Source: Candidatus Caldarchaeum sp. (GTDB lineage: Archaea; Thermoproteota; Nitrososphaeria_A; Caldarchaeales; Caldarchaeaceae). From it: a DNA stretch of 20,369 bases. Shown in pieces: positions 14,442 through 20,369 of the stretch. Positions within the stretch are counted from its first letter, which is position 1, and the number at the start of each line of letters is the position of its first letter. The notes below the pieces were generated by a model that did no database searches, was not told the origin of the DNA, and saw only the letters and a list, made by a program, of their open reading frames with translations. Location of the stretch: assembly GCA_025054795.1 (NCBI GenBank), contig JANWZU010000022.1:1-20369 (forward strand). The letters are read 5' to 3'. The position numbers were made by a program, and so were the translations under genes.

Positions 14442-15656
14442 TTATTTGGCGGGGACGTAGGGCTCGACAGGCGGCGAGACGTAGAGGTTTTCTACAACCC
14501 AGTTGGCTCCGGGGTTCAGAGGACCGGGGTTTCCTCGTTTTATGACGGCAAGCCTCATCGCCGGCTTCTTTATCTCACCCCACTCCGTGTAGGAGAGCGG
14601 CCATGCGTAGAAAGGTCGGCTGAACTCACTCTTTCTGATGTGGTCTGCAATCGCGACGGGGTTTGTTGACCTTGTTTTTTCAACTGCGTCAGCTATCGCA
14701 AGAACCGTGATGTAGCCTGTGACGGCGTTGTGGTCGAAGTATTTGTTGTATTTCTGGAAGAATTTGGCAGCGAGGTCTCGGTACTCGGCTGATTCTGTGT
14801 TTACGCACGTGGTTGTCACTAGCTTGTCAAGCCCTATGTCTCCTACTCCCCTCAGCATCAGCTCCGGCGGCTGGACCGATGCGATGTAGTAGGCTGATGG
14901 AAATCCGAGCTCGATGGCTTGTTTAGCGATTGTCGGAAATCCCGGCGGATGTCCTGTCAAAATCATCACGTCGGGCTGTAGTGGCTGTAGCTTACGAAGA
15001 ACCGTGGTGAAGTCGGTTTCGCCGAGCGGTGTTTCCTCGATTTGGAACTGAACGTTCGGAATCTGCCTCAGCCTTTTATCCAAGACCTCCTTGATAGCGA
15101 ACCCCCATTCATAGCTCGCTATGATCACACCTACTTTCCGGTAGCCTTTGTCTCGTACGAAGTTGGCCAGAAGCTCTCCGTTGGTCGGCGCCGGAGGCAG
15201 GCATGTTCTGAAGGTGAAACGTGAGTCCTTAGTCAGTATGGTGTGGGAGCCTGCTGCCACCAGAAACAGCGGAACCTTCGCCTGCTCGGCTTCAGCTGTC
15301 AGGACTGCTCCGATGCCGCTTGAGATAGTGCCTACGACCGCTGTCACTTTATCGAGCTCCGCCATCCTCTTGAAAATTGCAACAGCTTCTTTGGCGTCGT
15401 TTTTCTCGTCTGCTTCAACCAGAACTATTCTTGCGCCGAGAACTCCTCCCCGAGAGTTTATTTCGTCAACTGCGAACCTCATTCCGTCGAGGGTGTAGGC
15501 TCCGTAGACGGCGAACGGCCCCGTCAACGGAACCAGCGCCCCTATCTTGACCTCTGAAACACCTAGTCTTTGCTGGGAAAGCAGCAGAAACGCAGAAGAG
15601 GCAACCGCAGCAACTGCCACAATTGCGACGATAGCCACAACTGCTGACTTTTTCAC
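14442..15656 (-). CDS. livK: Branched-chain-type ABC importer substrate-binding protein (LivK-like)
   Basis: This 404-residue binding protein belongs to the Peripla_BP_6 family. The N-terminus (KK then a run of about 22 hydrophobic residues) is a signal or anchor helix without a lipobox Cys. The body begins VKIGALVPLTGPFAVYG, followed by MRFAVDEINSRGGVLGARI, VVGTISSGIGAVL (ligand loop), TFRTCLPPAPTNG and GVIIASYEWG, as in Leu/Ile/Val- and aromatic-acid-binding members. The start is a GTG preceded by a TATA box 28 bases upstream, so it likely has its own leaderless promoter inside the longer operon, giving extra binding protein. The upstream gene is the luciferase-like oxidoreductase. The ligand cannot be set by eye. 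Confidence 0.92.
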   Translation of the reverse strand: MKKSAVVAIVAIVAVAAVASSAFLLLSQQRLGVSEVKIGALVPLTGPFAVYGAYTLDGMRFAVDEINSRGGVLGARIVLVEADEKNDAKEAVAIFKRMAELDKVTAVVGTISSGIGAVLTAEAEQAKVPLFLVAAGSHTILTKDSRFTFRTCLPPAPTNGELLANFVRDKGYRKVGVIIASYEWGFAIKEVLDKRLRQIPNVQFQIEETPLGETDFTTVLRKLQPLQPDVMILTGHPPGFPTIAKQAIELGFPSAYYIASVQPPELMLRGVGDIGLDKLVTTTCVNTESAEYRDLAAKFFQKYNKYFDHNAVTGYITVLAIADAVEKTRSTNPVAIADHIRKSEFSRPFYAWPLSYTEWGEIKKPAMRLAVIKRGNPGPLNPGANWVVENLYVSPPVEPYVPAK

Positions 15657-15680
15657 GGCTCTGTCAACCTTTAAGGCCGC

Positions 15681-15688
15681 ATTTAAAT
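15681..15688 (-). promoter_or_regulatory. Internal TATA box for the binding-protein gene
   Basis: ATTTAAAT (palindromic) is centred 28 bases before the GTG start at 15656 and lies just after the stop of the upstream gene. It suggests an internal leaderless promoter that separates importer expression from the catabolic enzymes. Confidence 0.55.
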
Positions 15689-15690
15689 CT

Positions 15691-16680
15691 TTATATTACC
15701 TTATGTATTTTCGGGTAAAGCTCCTGCGTGATTTTGAGCAGCTGCCGCTTCTCAAACGTCACGGGATTCAGCACAACCCAGTCGACGCCTTCGAGTGATT
15801 GTATGCGTTTTTTGATTTTTTCAGCAACTTCCTCAACAGTTCCGTAGAGGTAGAAGCTTCGCCAGTATTCGAGGTTCATGCCTGAGTAGAGCGAGAATCT
15901 TTTGACGGCTTCGTTGTCGTCTTCGCCTGGGCTGCGCAGGTAGACGAAGTTTGAGTAAACTTTTGTTATGCTGTAGGGGTCTCGCCCCAGCTCCTCTGCG
16001 TATTTTTTGACTTTACTCCAGTCCTCCGTAGCCATCTCAGGGGTTGAGCTGGAGTGAGGTATCCATCCATCCGCAAACTTCGCTACGCGGTACAGCACTT
16101 TATCGATGCCTTTTGCAGCGGCACCGTACAGTATTTCGTGAGGCTGGCTTCCACCGCCGATCCATATCGGTGGATGAGGCCTCTGCAGAGGCTTCGGCTC
16201 GATGACCAAGTCCTTCACGTTGAAGAACTTTCCTTCAAACGTTATCTTGTCCTCCGTCCAGAGTTTTTTAAGCAGGACAAGGTATTCGTCCATGATTGCG
16301 CCTCGTTTCTCAAGCGGCGTGTTGAGTAGTTTGAATTCTTCTGGGTTCCAGCCGACTCCAGCGCCGAGCACGAACCTGCCTCCGGAATATACGTCTAGGG
16401 ACGCTGTCTGCTTGGAGACGGTGTAGGGGCTCCTGAAAGGCAGCACCATAACCATAGGCCCGACGACGGCTTTCTTCGTCGCAGCAGCCACGAACGACAG
16501 AGCGATCAACGGGTCGTGCCAGCTCGTTGAATAGGCGGGCCTCGTGGTCAAAAGATGGTCTATTACGAAAAACCCTTCGACGCCAAGCTCTTCAGCCTCT
16601 GAGACGTAGTTTCTCAAGACCTCGTAGGAGGAAAACTCGCCTGGCCTTGTGAAGGTTGGTAAGCGTAAGCCTAGACGCAT
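15691..16680 (-). CDS. Luciferase-like (LLM) flavin/F420-dependent oxidoreductase
   Basis: This is a 329-residue TIM-barrel oxidoreductase of the bacterial-luciferase family. Features are GLRLPTF at the start, an EELGVEGFFVIDHL strand, VVGPMVMVLPFRSPY (the region of the cofactor-binding bulge), LDVYSGGRFVLGAGVGWNPEEF, EPKPLQRPHPPIWIGGGS and a C-terminal EEVAEKI segment. Members use FMNH2 or F420. In archaea most are F420-dependent reductases or dehydrogenases. I chose ATG 16680 (MRLGLRLPTF): it has a GAGGGGGG Shine-Dalgarno sequence and follows the enamidase-like stop by one base. A longer start at 16710 would overlap that gene. In this operon it is a candidate for reducing a hydroxylated heteroaromatic ring before hydrolysis. 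A monooxygenase role is the alternative. Confidence 0.88.
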   Translation of the reverse strand: MRLGLRLPTFTRPGEFSSYEVLRNYVSEAEELGVEGFFVIDHLLTTRPAYSTSWHDPLIALSFVAAATKKAVVGPMVMVLPFRSPYTVSKQTASLDVYSGGRFVLGAGVGWNPEEFKLLNTPLEKRGAIMDEYLVLLKKLWTEDKITFEGKFFNVKDLVIEPKPLQRPHPPIWIGGGSQPHEILYGAAAKGIDKVLYRVAKFADGWIPHSSSTPEMATEDWSKVKKYAEELGRDPYSITKVYSNFVYLRSPGEDDNEAVKRFSLYSGMNLEYWRSFYLYGTVEEVAEKIKKRIQSLEGVDWVVLNPVTFEKRQLLKITQELYPKIHKVI

Positions 16681-16681
16681 C

Positions 16682-17866
16682 TCAGTGTCCCCCCTCAGGT
16701 AGCTTCGCATCTCCCTCCGTCTTGACCTGCCTCGACGGCGGCGGAGTCATTCTGCTTCTTCCGACCCGTGGAACGCCGTCAACCATGACCATAGCCACGC
16801 CCGGTATGTCGCCGATTGAAAAAGCTTCGAGGGCGTCTTTGGCGACGGAGCCGTAGGGTGCGTCGATGACGACTAGGTCTGCCGGCCGGCCTGGCTCCAG
16901 AATTCCCTCCTTTAAGCCGAAGACTTTGCCGGTGTTCCCTGTTGCTGTGCATACCACTTTTTCGGCGGCTACGTCGGTGTTGGATGCTATGAAGGAGATT
17001 GTTCTGATTATGCCGAGCGGGATCACACCTGTTCCCGACGGAGAGTCGTTGCCGATGATAAGTCTGTGTAGCTCGTTGCGTGAATGAAGAATTTTTACTG
17101 TTTCTAAAATAGACCTGAAGTTGCCGCACTGAACGACTTCGACTGCGGAGGCTGTGTTTTCGATGATTCGCCGGATGTCCTGTGCTGATGGTGATGTGGG
17201 GCCTCCGTTTATGTGGGAGACCACGTCTGGCCTGACCTTGAGGACCACGTCGGCGTTTATTACGGTGCTGCCTGGAATGGACGCTCCTCCCGTATGTATC
17301 ACAACCTTCATGCCGTGTTTCTGAGCTGTGTGGACTAGTTCGGCAGCTTCGTCAGGGTCCTGAACAGATCCGAGGCCGACTTCACCAACCAGCCAAACAC
17401 CTGCTTTTACAACGTCCTCGAAATCCTTTTCCACCAACCCTTTCTCAAGCAACAGGGCCCCTGCGTGGATCTTGGCTCCAAGAGGCCTGAAGTTTTTAAA
17501 TGATTTGTGGGCAAGTATGGCGAGGGCTTTGGCTGCTTCCTTATCTCCTCTAGGCCTGCCGGGAAGGTGGACTTCGCCCGCAGATATGAAGGTGGTCACT
17601 CCACCGTGGACCGACGACTCTATGAACCCTAAGGTGTTTTGGCGAGGCGTGAAGTCTCCGAAAACAGGATGGACATGAGAGTCGAAAAGCCCTGGAACAA
17701 CAGTCATCTGGTTGACGTCGATGACGCCGTCAGCCTTCTTCGATATGTTCCAGCCGATTTCCTCTACGACGCCGTCGGTGATGTATATGCTGTCGCCGTC
17801 GGCGAAAGGCTTTTCAAACCTCCCGGACACAACCTTGCCGGCGTTTCTGATTAAAACTGATTTCAC
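16682..17866 (-). CDS. ena: Enamidase-like amidohydrolase (6-oxo-tetrahydronicotinate hydrolase family)
   Basis: This 394-residue amidohydrolase has the binuclear-metal set His64 and His66 (FDSHVHP), Glu162 (VGEVGLG), His191 (VIHTGG), His218 (VSHINGGP) and Asp274 (IGNDSPSGTG). The stretches HGGVTTFISAG, LPGRPRG, EVVQCGN, GNDSPSGTGVIPLGI, TGNTGKVFGL and SIGDIPG agree closely with what I recall of enamidase (Ena) from Eubacterium barkeri. That enzyme opens the ring of 6-oxo-1,4,5,6-tetrahydronicotinate to 2-formylglutarate and ammonia. Length is near that of the family. The start is GTG at 17866, 24 bases after the molybdenum hydroxylase stop, and the next gene starts one base after its stop. 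Enamidase-family proteins also occur without nicotinate genes, so the exact lactam is uncertain. Confidence 0.85.
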   Translation of the reverse strand: MKSVLIRNAGKVVSGRFEKPFADGDSIYITDGVVEEIGWNISKKADGVIDVNQMTVVPGLFDSHVHPVFGDFTPRQNTLGFIESSVHGGVTTFISAGEVHLPGRPRGDKEAAKALAILAHKSFKNFRPLGAKIHAGALLLEKGLVEKDFEDVVKAGVWLVGEVGLGSVQDPDEAAELVHTAQKHGMKVVIHTGGASIPGSTVINADVVLKVRPDVVSHINGGPTSPSAQDIRRIIENTASAVEVVQCGNFRSILETVKILHSRNELHRLIIGNDSPSGTGVIPLGIIRTISFIASNTDVAAEKVVCTATGNTGKVFGLKEGILEPGRPADLVVIDAPYGSVAKDALEAFSIGDIPGVAMVMVDGVPRVGRSRMTPPPSRQVKTEGDAKLPEGGH

Positions 17867-17890
17867 GTCGAACGTCGGCCTAGCCGCTTA

Positions 17891-20191
17891 TTATTTCTTA
17901 TTTTCTTTGAAGAGTTTCCACAGCATGCTAGGTGTCAAATGGGAACGGTTGACCCGGATTTTAACAGCGTCTTCAACGGCGTTAGCTACTGCGGCAGCCA
18001 CAGACATGGCTGGCCCTTCAGCCATGCCCTTTGACCCGAGCTCCGAGAAAAGGGAGGGCGTCTCAAGATGCCCCACCAAAATTTCAGGACACTCGACAGC
18101 AGTCGGCAAAAGATAATCGGCGAAGGAAGAGTTCAGCTGATGTCCGTTTTCATCGTATTCGATTTTCTCGTAGAGAGCTGCTCCGAGGCCTTGCAGAACT
18201 CCTCCTAGGATTTGCCCTTCTACGATTTGTTTGTTCAGGATTTTGCCGCAGTCGTGGACAGCGGTGTACCGTAGCACTGAAGGTTGGAATGTTTCCGGGT
18301 CCACGTACACAACGGCTACGTGGGCTGAGTTGCCGTAAGTAGCTGACATGTTAAACTCACCCGGGTTTCCCGAGTTGAAGGTCGGGAAGTCGTAGAAACA
18401 CTCTGCCTGAAGACTTTTATGGCTGTTCCGCGTCTTCAGCGAATCTCTGTAAGCTTTTGCAGCTAGTCTCTCCAAGCTTACAGAAGCCTCTGCCCCTCTG
18501 ACATAGACCATGCCGTCCCTGATCTCTAGGTCTTTAGGCGATGATTCGAGTAGCTCTGAGGCAACTGCAAGTATCTTCTCTCTCAAAGACTCGCATGCCT
18601 TCTTAACAGCTGCCACAGTCATGACGCTGAAACGGCTGGCCCATGTTCCACCGTAAGGGCTTGGGTAAATCGTTTCCGAGTCGCCGAAAATAACCCGAAC
18701 CTGTTCAGCCCTAACGCCCAAGCTTTCACAGACAACTTGAGTCAGAACTGTTTCATGGCCCTGTCCTTGAGGGATGGAAGCAGCGTAGACTACTATGCTG
18801 CCTGATTCCTCGAGACGAACGACCGCTCCCTCTCCTGAGCCTGAGGTCTCGAGCTCAGGGAAAAGAAGCCTGTTGCGCGCCAAGTTTGTCGCTGCTGGCT
18901 CGACTACACATGCTATGCCGACGCCTATGTTTGGTTTGCTGATGTATTTTTCAGCTTCGGAGAGCGCCCATGCCTTCTCCAACACTTTCTTGTAGTCTCC
19001 GCCGTCATAGAGGCTTCCGAAAACAGTTCGGTAGGGCTGCTGACTTTTGTCGACCATGTTCACCAGTCTAACATCCAAAGGGGAAAGGCCGAGACGTCTC
19101 GCCACTATGTCCATCATCCTCTCCAAAACAAAGTACGCTTGCTGGCATCCATAGCCCCTCACGGGCCCTGTCGGACATTTGTTCGTGAAAACTACCTTCA
19201 GCTCGACTTCGACGCTGCGGATGTCGTAGCAGCCGAGGTAGGTCATCATAGACCTGATGACACCGCCCGGGTCAGGCAAACGAGCGTATGCCCCGACGTC
19301 CTCGATGAAGTGTGTTCTGTAGGCTGTGATTCTGCCGTTCCGTTTGACCGACATCTCCGCAGACACCACACGGTTGGAGTTGTGGGCCAAGGCGGCTAAA
19401 TGTTCGGTTCGTGTCTCAACCCATTTCACCGGCCTTCCCAACGACAGGGCCGCATAGCAAACGAGGAAAACGTACGGATAAACCATGATCTTTACGCCGA
19501 AACCACCTCCTACGTCTCTTTCGATGAATCGAATCTTCTCAGGCCTTATCCCGAGTGATTGCGCTATAATTTTTCTGAACAAAAGAGGAGTTTGCTGGTT
19601 GTCGTAGACTGTTAGGGAGCCGTCTTTCTCAGGAACGGCTATTACTCCGCATGTTTCGAGGGGAGCGGCTGCGTATCTTTCGAAGTAGAACTTTTCAGAA
19701 ACGATTTCATCAGCTTCGTCGAATGCTTTTTCCACGTCTCCGAACTTGAAACGTTTGTTGACCGCCGTGTTTGTGCTCAACCCCTCGTGTACTAGGATGG
19801 GTGAGTCGCCGGCTTGCTCAGGGTCCACTACGGGTGGGAGGGGGGCGTATTCGACTGAAACTTTCTCGGCAGCGTCCAGAGCGTCTCCAATTGATTCAGC
19901 CAAGACTAGGGCTACTGGCTCGCCGTAGAACCTCACCTTGTCCACGGCCATGCCGTAGTAGGACGTGTTTTTTATCAGGGTGTAGAGCGGAGCTGTTTTA
20001 GCAGCTACTGTTCTTCCGTCGATGACTGCTACGGCTTTCTTCAAGGCTTCAGCGGAGTCGATTGAAAGGATCTTTGCATGAGCGTAGGGGCTTCTGACAA
20101 AAACGAGGTTAAGCATCCTCTGCAAAACCAAGTCATCGACGAAAACACCTGCCCCTTTTAGAAACCTCAGGTCTTCAACCCTTTTCAACAC
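17891..20191 (-). CDS. Molybdenum hydroxylase large subunit (xanthine/nicotinate dehydrogenase family)
   Basis: This 766-residue protein is full length for the fused large subunit. An aldehyde oxidase/xanthine dehydrogenase a/b hammerhead domain comes first (about 10-120: RVEDLRFLKGAGVFVDDL, FVRSPYAHA, FYGEPVALVLAE). The molybdopterin-cytosine-dinucleotide-binding part follows: ERDVGGGFG, VRGYGCQQAYFVLERMMD, IPQGQGHETVLTQVV, and the catalytic Glu725 in GSKGMAEGP. It lacks the AYRCSFR loop of aerobic CO dehydrogenase, so it is not form I CoxL. It should hydroxylate a carbon next to a ring nitrogen or an aldehyde, with water as oxygen source. It needs FeS and FAD subunits that are not in the window. 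The start is a leaderless GTG 25 bases below a TATA box. It is the first gene of the row with the enamidase-like gene. Confidence 0.9.
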   Translation of the reverse strand: MLKRVEDLRFLKGAGVFVDDLVLQRMLNLVFVRSPYAHAKILSIDSAEALKKAVAVIDGRTVAAKTAPLYTLIKNTSYYGMAVDKVRFYGEPVALVLAESIGDALDAAEKVSVEYAPLPPVVDPEQAGDSPILVHEGLSTNTAVNKRFKFGDVEKAFDEADEIVSEKFYFERYAAAPLETCGVIAVPEKDGSLTVYDNQQTPLLFRKIIAQSLGIRPEKIRFIERDVGGGFGVKIMVYPYVFLVCYAALSLGRPVKWVETRTEHLAALAHNSNRVVSAEMSVKRNGRITAYRTHFIEDVGAYARLPDPGGVIRSMMTYLGCYDIRSVEVELKVVFTNKCPTGPVRGYGCQQAYFVLERMMDIVARRLGLSPLDVRLVNMVDKSQQPYRTVFGSLYDGGDYKKVLEKAWALSEAEKYISKPNIGVGIACVVEPAATNLARNRLLFPELETSGSGEGAVVRLEESGSIVVYAASIPQGQGHETVLTQVVCESLGVRAEQVRVIFGDSETIYPSPYGGTWASRFSVMTVAAVKKACESLREKILAVASELLESSPKDLEIRDGMVYVRGAEASVSLERLAAKAYRDSLKTRNSHKSLQAECFYDFPTFNSGNPGEFNMSATYGNSAHVAVVYVDPETFQPSVLRYTAVHDCGKILNKQIVEGQILGGVLQGLGAALYEKIEYDENGHQLNSSFADYLLPTAVECPEILVGHLETPSLFSELGSKGMAEGPAMSVAAAVANAVEDAVKIRVNRSHLTPSMLWKLFKENKK

Positions 20192-20369
20192 TGGGCACTG
20201 CTGCTGACCTAGTTTTAAACCGTTCCAAGGAAAAGCGGCTGAGTGAATAAGCTGCGTCAGCCGTGATGGCGAAAGCCGCTATGCTTAAATGGGCTGGTGA
20301 TGTAGCTGGGCTTGTTTTTATGAGCACGAAGCCTGTTTGAGGCGGTACCACTATCTGGCCGCTGTATGT
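20175..20369 (-). CDS. Possible C-terminal end of an upstream gene, cut by window edge
   Basis: On the minus strand one frame stays open from the right edge for 65 codons and ends at TGA 20175-20177, just inside the molybdenum hydroxylase gene. Its sequence (for example VVPPQTGFVLIKTS and AFAITADAAYSLSRFSLERF) looks protein-like, but I recognise no family. It covers the TATA box of the hydroxylase gene. It may be the tail of an operon partner or only chance. Apart from it, 20221-20369 shows nothing certain. Confidence 0.25.
   Translation of the reverse strand, partial: TYSGQIVVPPQTGFVLIKTSPATSPAHLSIAAFAITADAAYSLSRFSLERFKTRSAAVPSVEKG
20212..20219 (-). promoter_or_regulatory. TATA box of the molybdenum hydroxylase operon
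   Basis: GTTTTAAA (TTTAAAAC on the coding strand) is centred 25 bases before the GTG at 20191, the spacing of a leaderless archaeal promoter. It would drive the row down to 11126. Confidence 0.55.

Noticed and set aside
17891..20191. Aerobic CO dehydrogenase (CoxL)
   Set aside because: The form I active-site loop AYRCSFR is absent, no CoxM/CoxS genes are in the window, and the next gene is an enamidase-like hydrolase.
1..20369. CRISPR array, insertion sequence or prophage
   Set aside because: No regularly spaced repeats, transposase motifs, terminal inverted repeats or phage structural genes were seen on either strand.

Overview
The window looks archaeal. Several genes have a TATA-like box about 25-30 bases upstream and almost no leader (1338, 4328, 7918, 15656, 20191). 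GTG and TTG starts are common, there is a Tat-type substrate-binding protein, and there are small membrane-anchored winged-helix regulators. The protein families fit a TACK archaeon, most like Caldiarchaeum/Aigarchaeota or related thermophilic Thaumarchaeota. That placement rests on recognising families by eye, not on a search.

Left third (1-4250): general functions. These are the start of a sugar-nucleotide transferase cut by the window edge, a membrane protein with C-terminal zinc ribbons, a 573-residue radical SAM protein, a small two-helix membrane protein beside a membrane-anchored winged-helix regulator, a divergent small membrane protein, and a tRNA-Cys. The tRNA is embedded in the tail of that last reading frame and has unusual D and T loops.

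Middle (4328-11129): a complete ABC importer of the nitrate/sulfonate/thiamine-precursor type (binding protein, ATPase, two different permeases), then a cyclase-family metal hydrolase. A gap follows that holds what may be a decayed gene. Next come a CoA-acylating aldehyde dehydrogenase of the methylmalonate-semialdehyde type and an 'amino acid synthesis' (PF06684) protein. The start of the last is out of frame with its body by one base.

Right half (20191 down to 11126, minus strand): one tight gene row. In transcription order it holds a molybdenum hydroxylase large subunit, an enamidase-like amidohydrolase, a luciferase-like (F420/FMN) oxidoreductase, and a full branched-chain-amino-acid-type ABC importer (binding protein, two ATPases, two permeases). 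The amidohydrolase closely resembles, from memory, the enamidase of Eubacterium barkeri nicotinate fermentation.

Putting this together, I infer an archaeal pathway for uptake and breakdown of an N-heteroaromatic acid such as nicotinate. The steps would be hydroxylation by the Mo enzyme, reduction of the ring by the luciferase-like enzyme (possibly with F420H2), and ring opening by the enamidase to 2-formylglutarate. The methylmalonate-semialdehyde-type dehydrogenase would then give glutaryl-CoA plus CO2, because 2-formylglutarate is chemically a substituted malonate semialdehyde. This would differ from the reductive methyleneglutarate route known in clostridia. The gene families are seen in the sequence; the pathway is a hypothesis.
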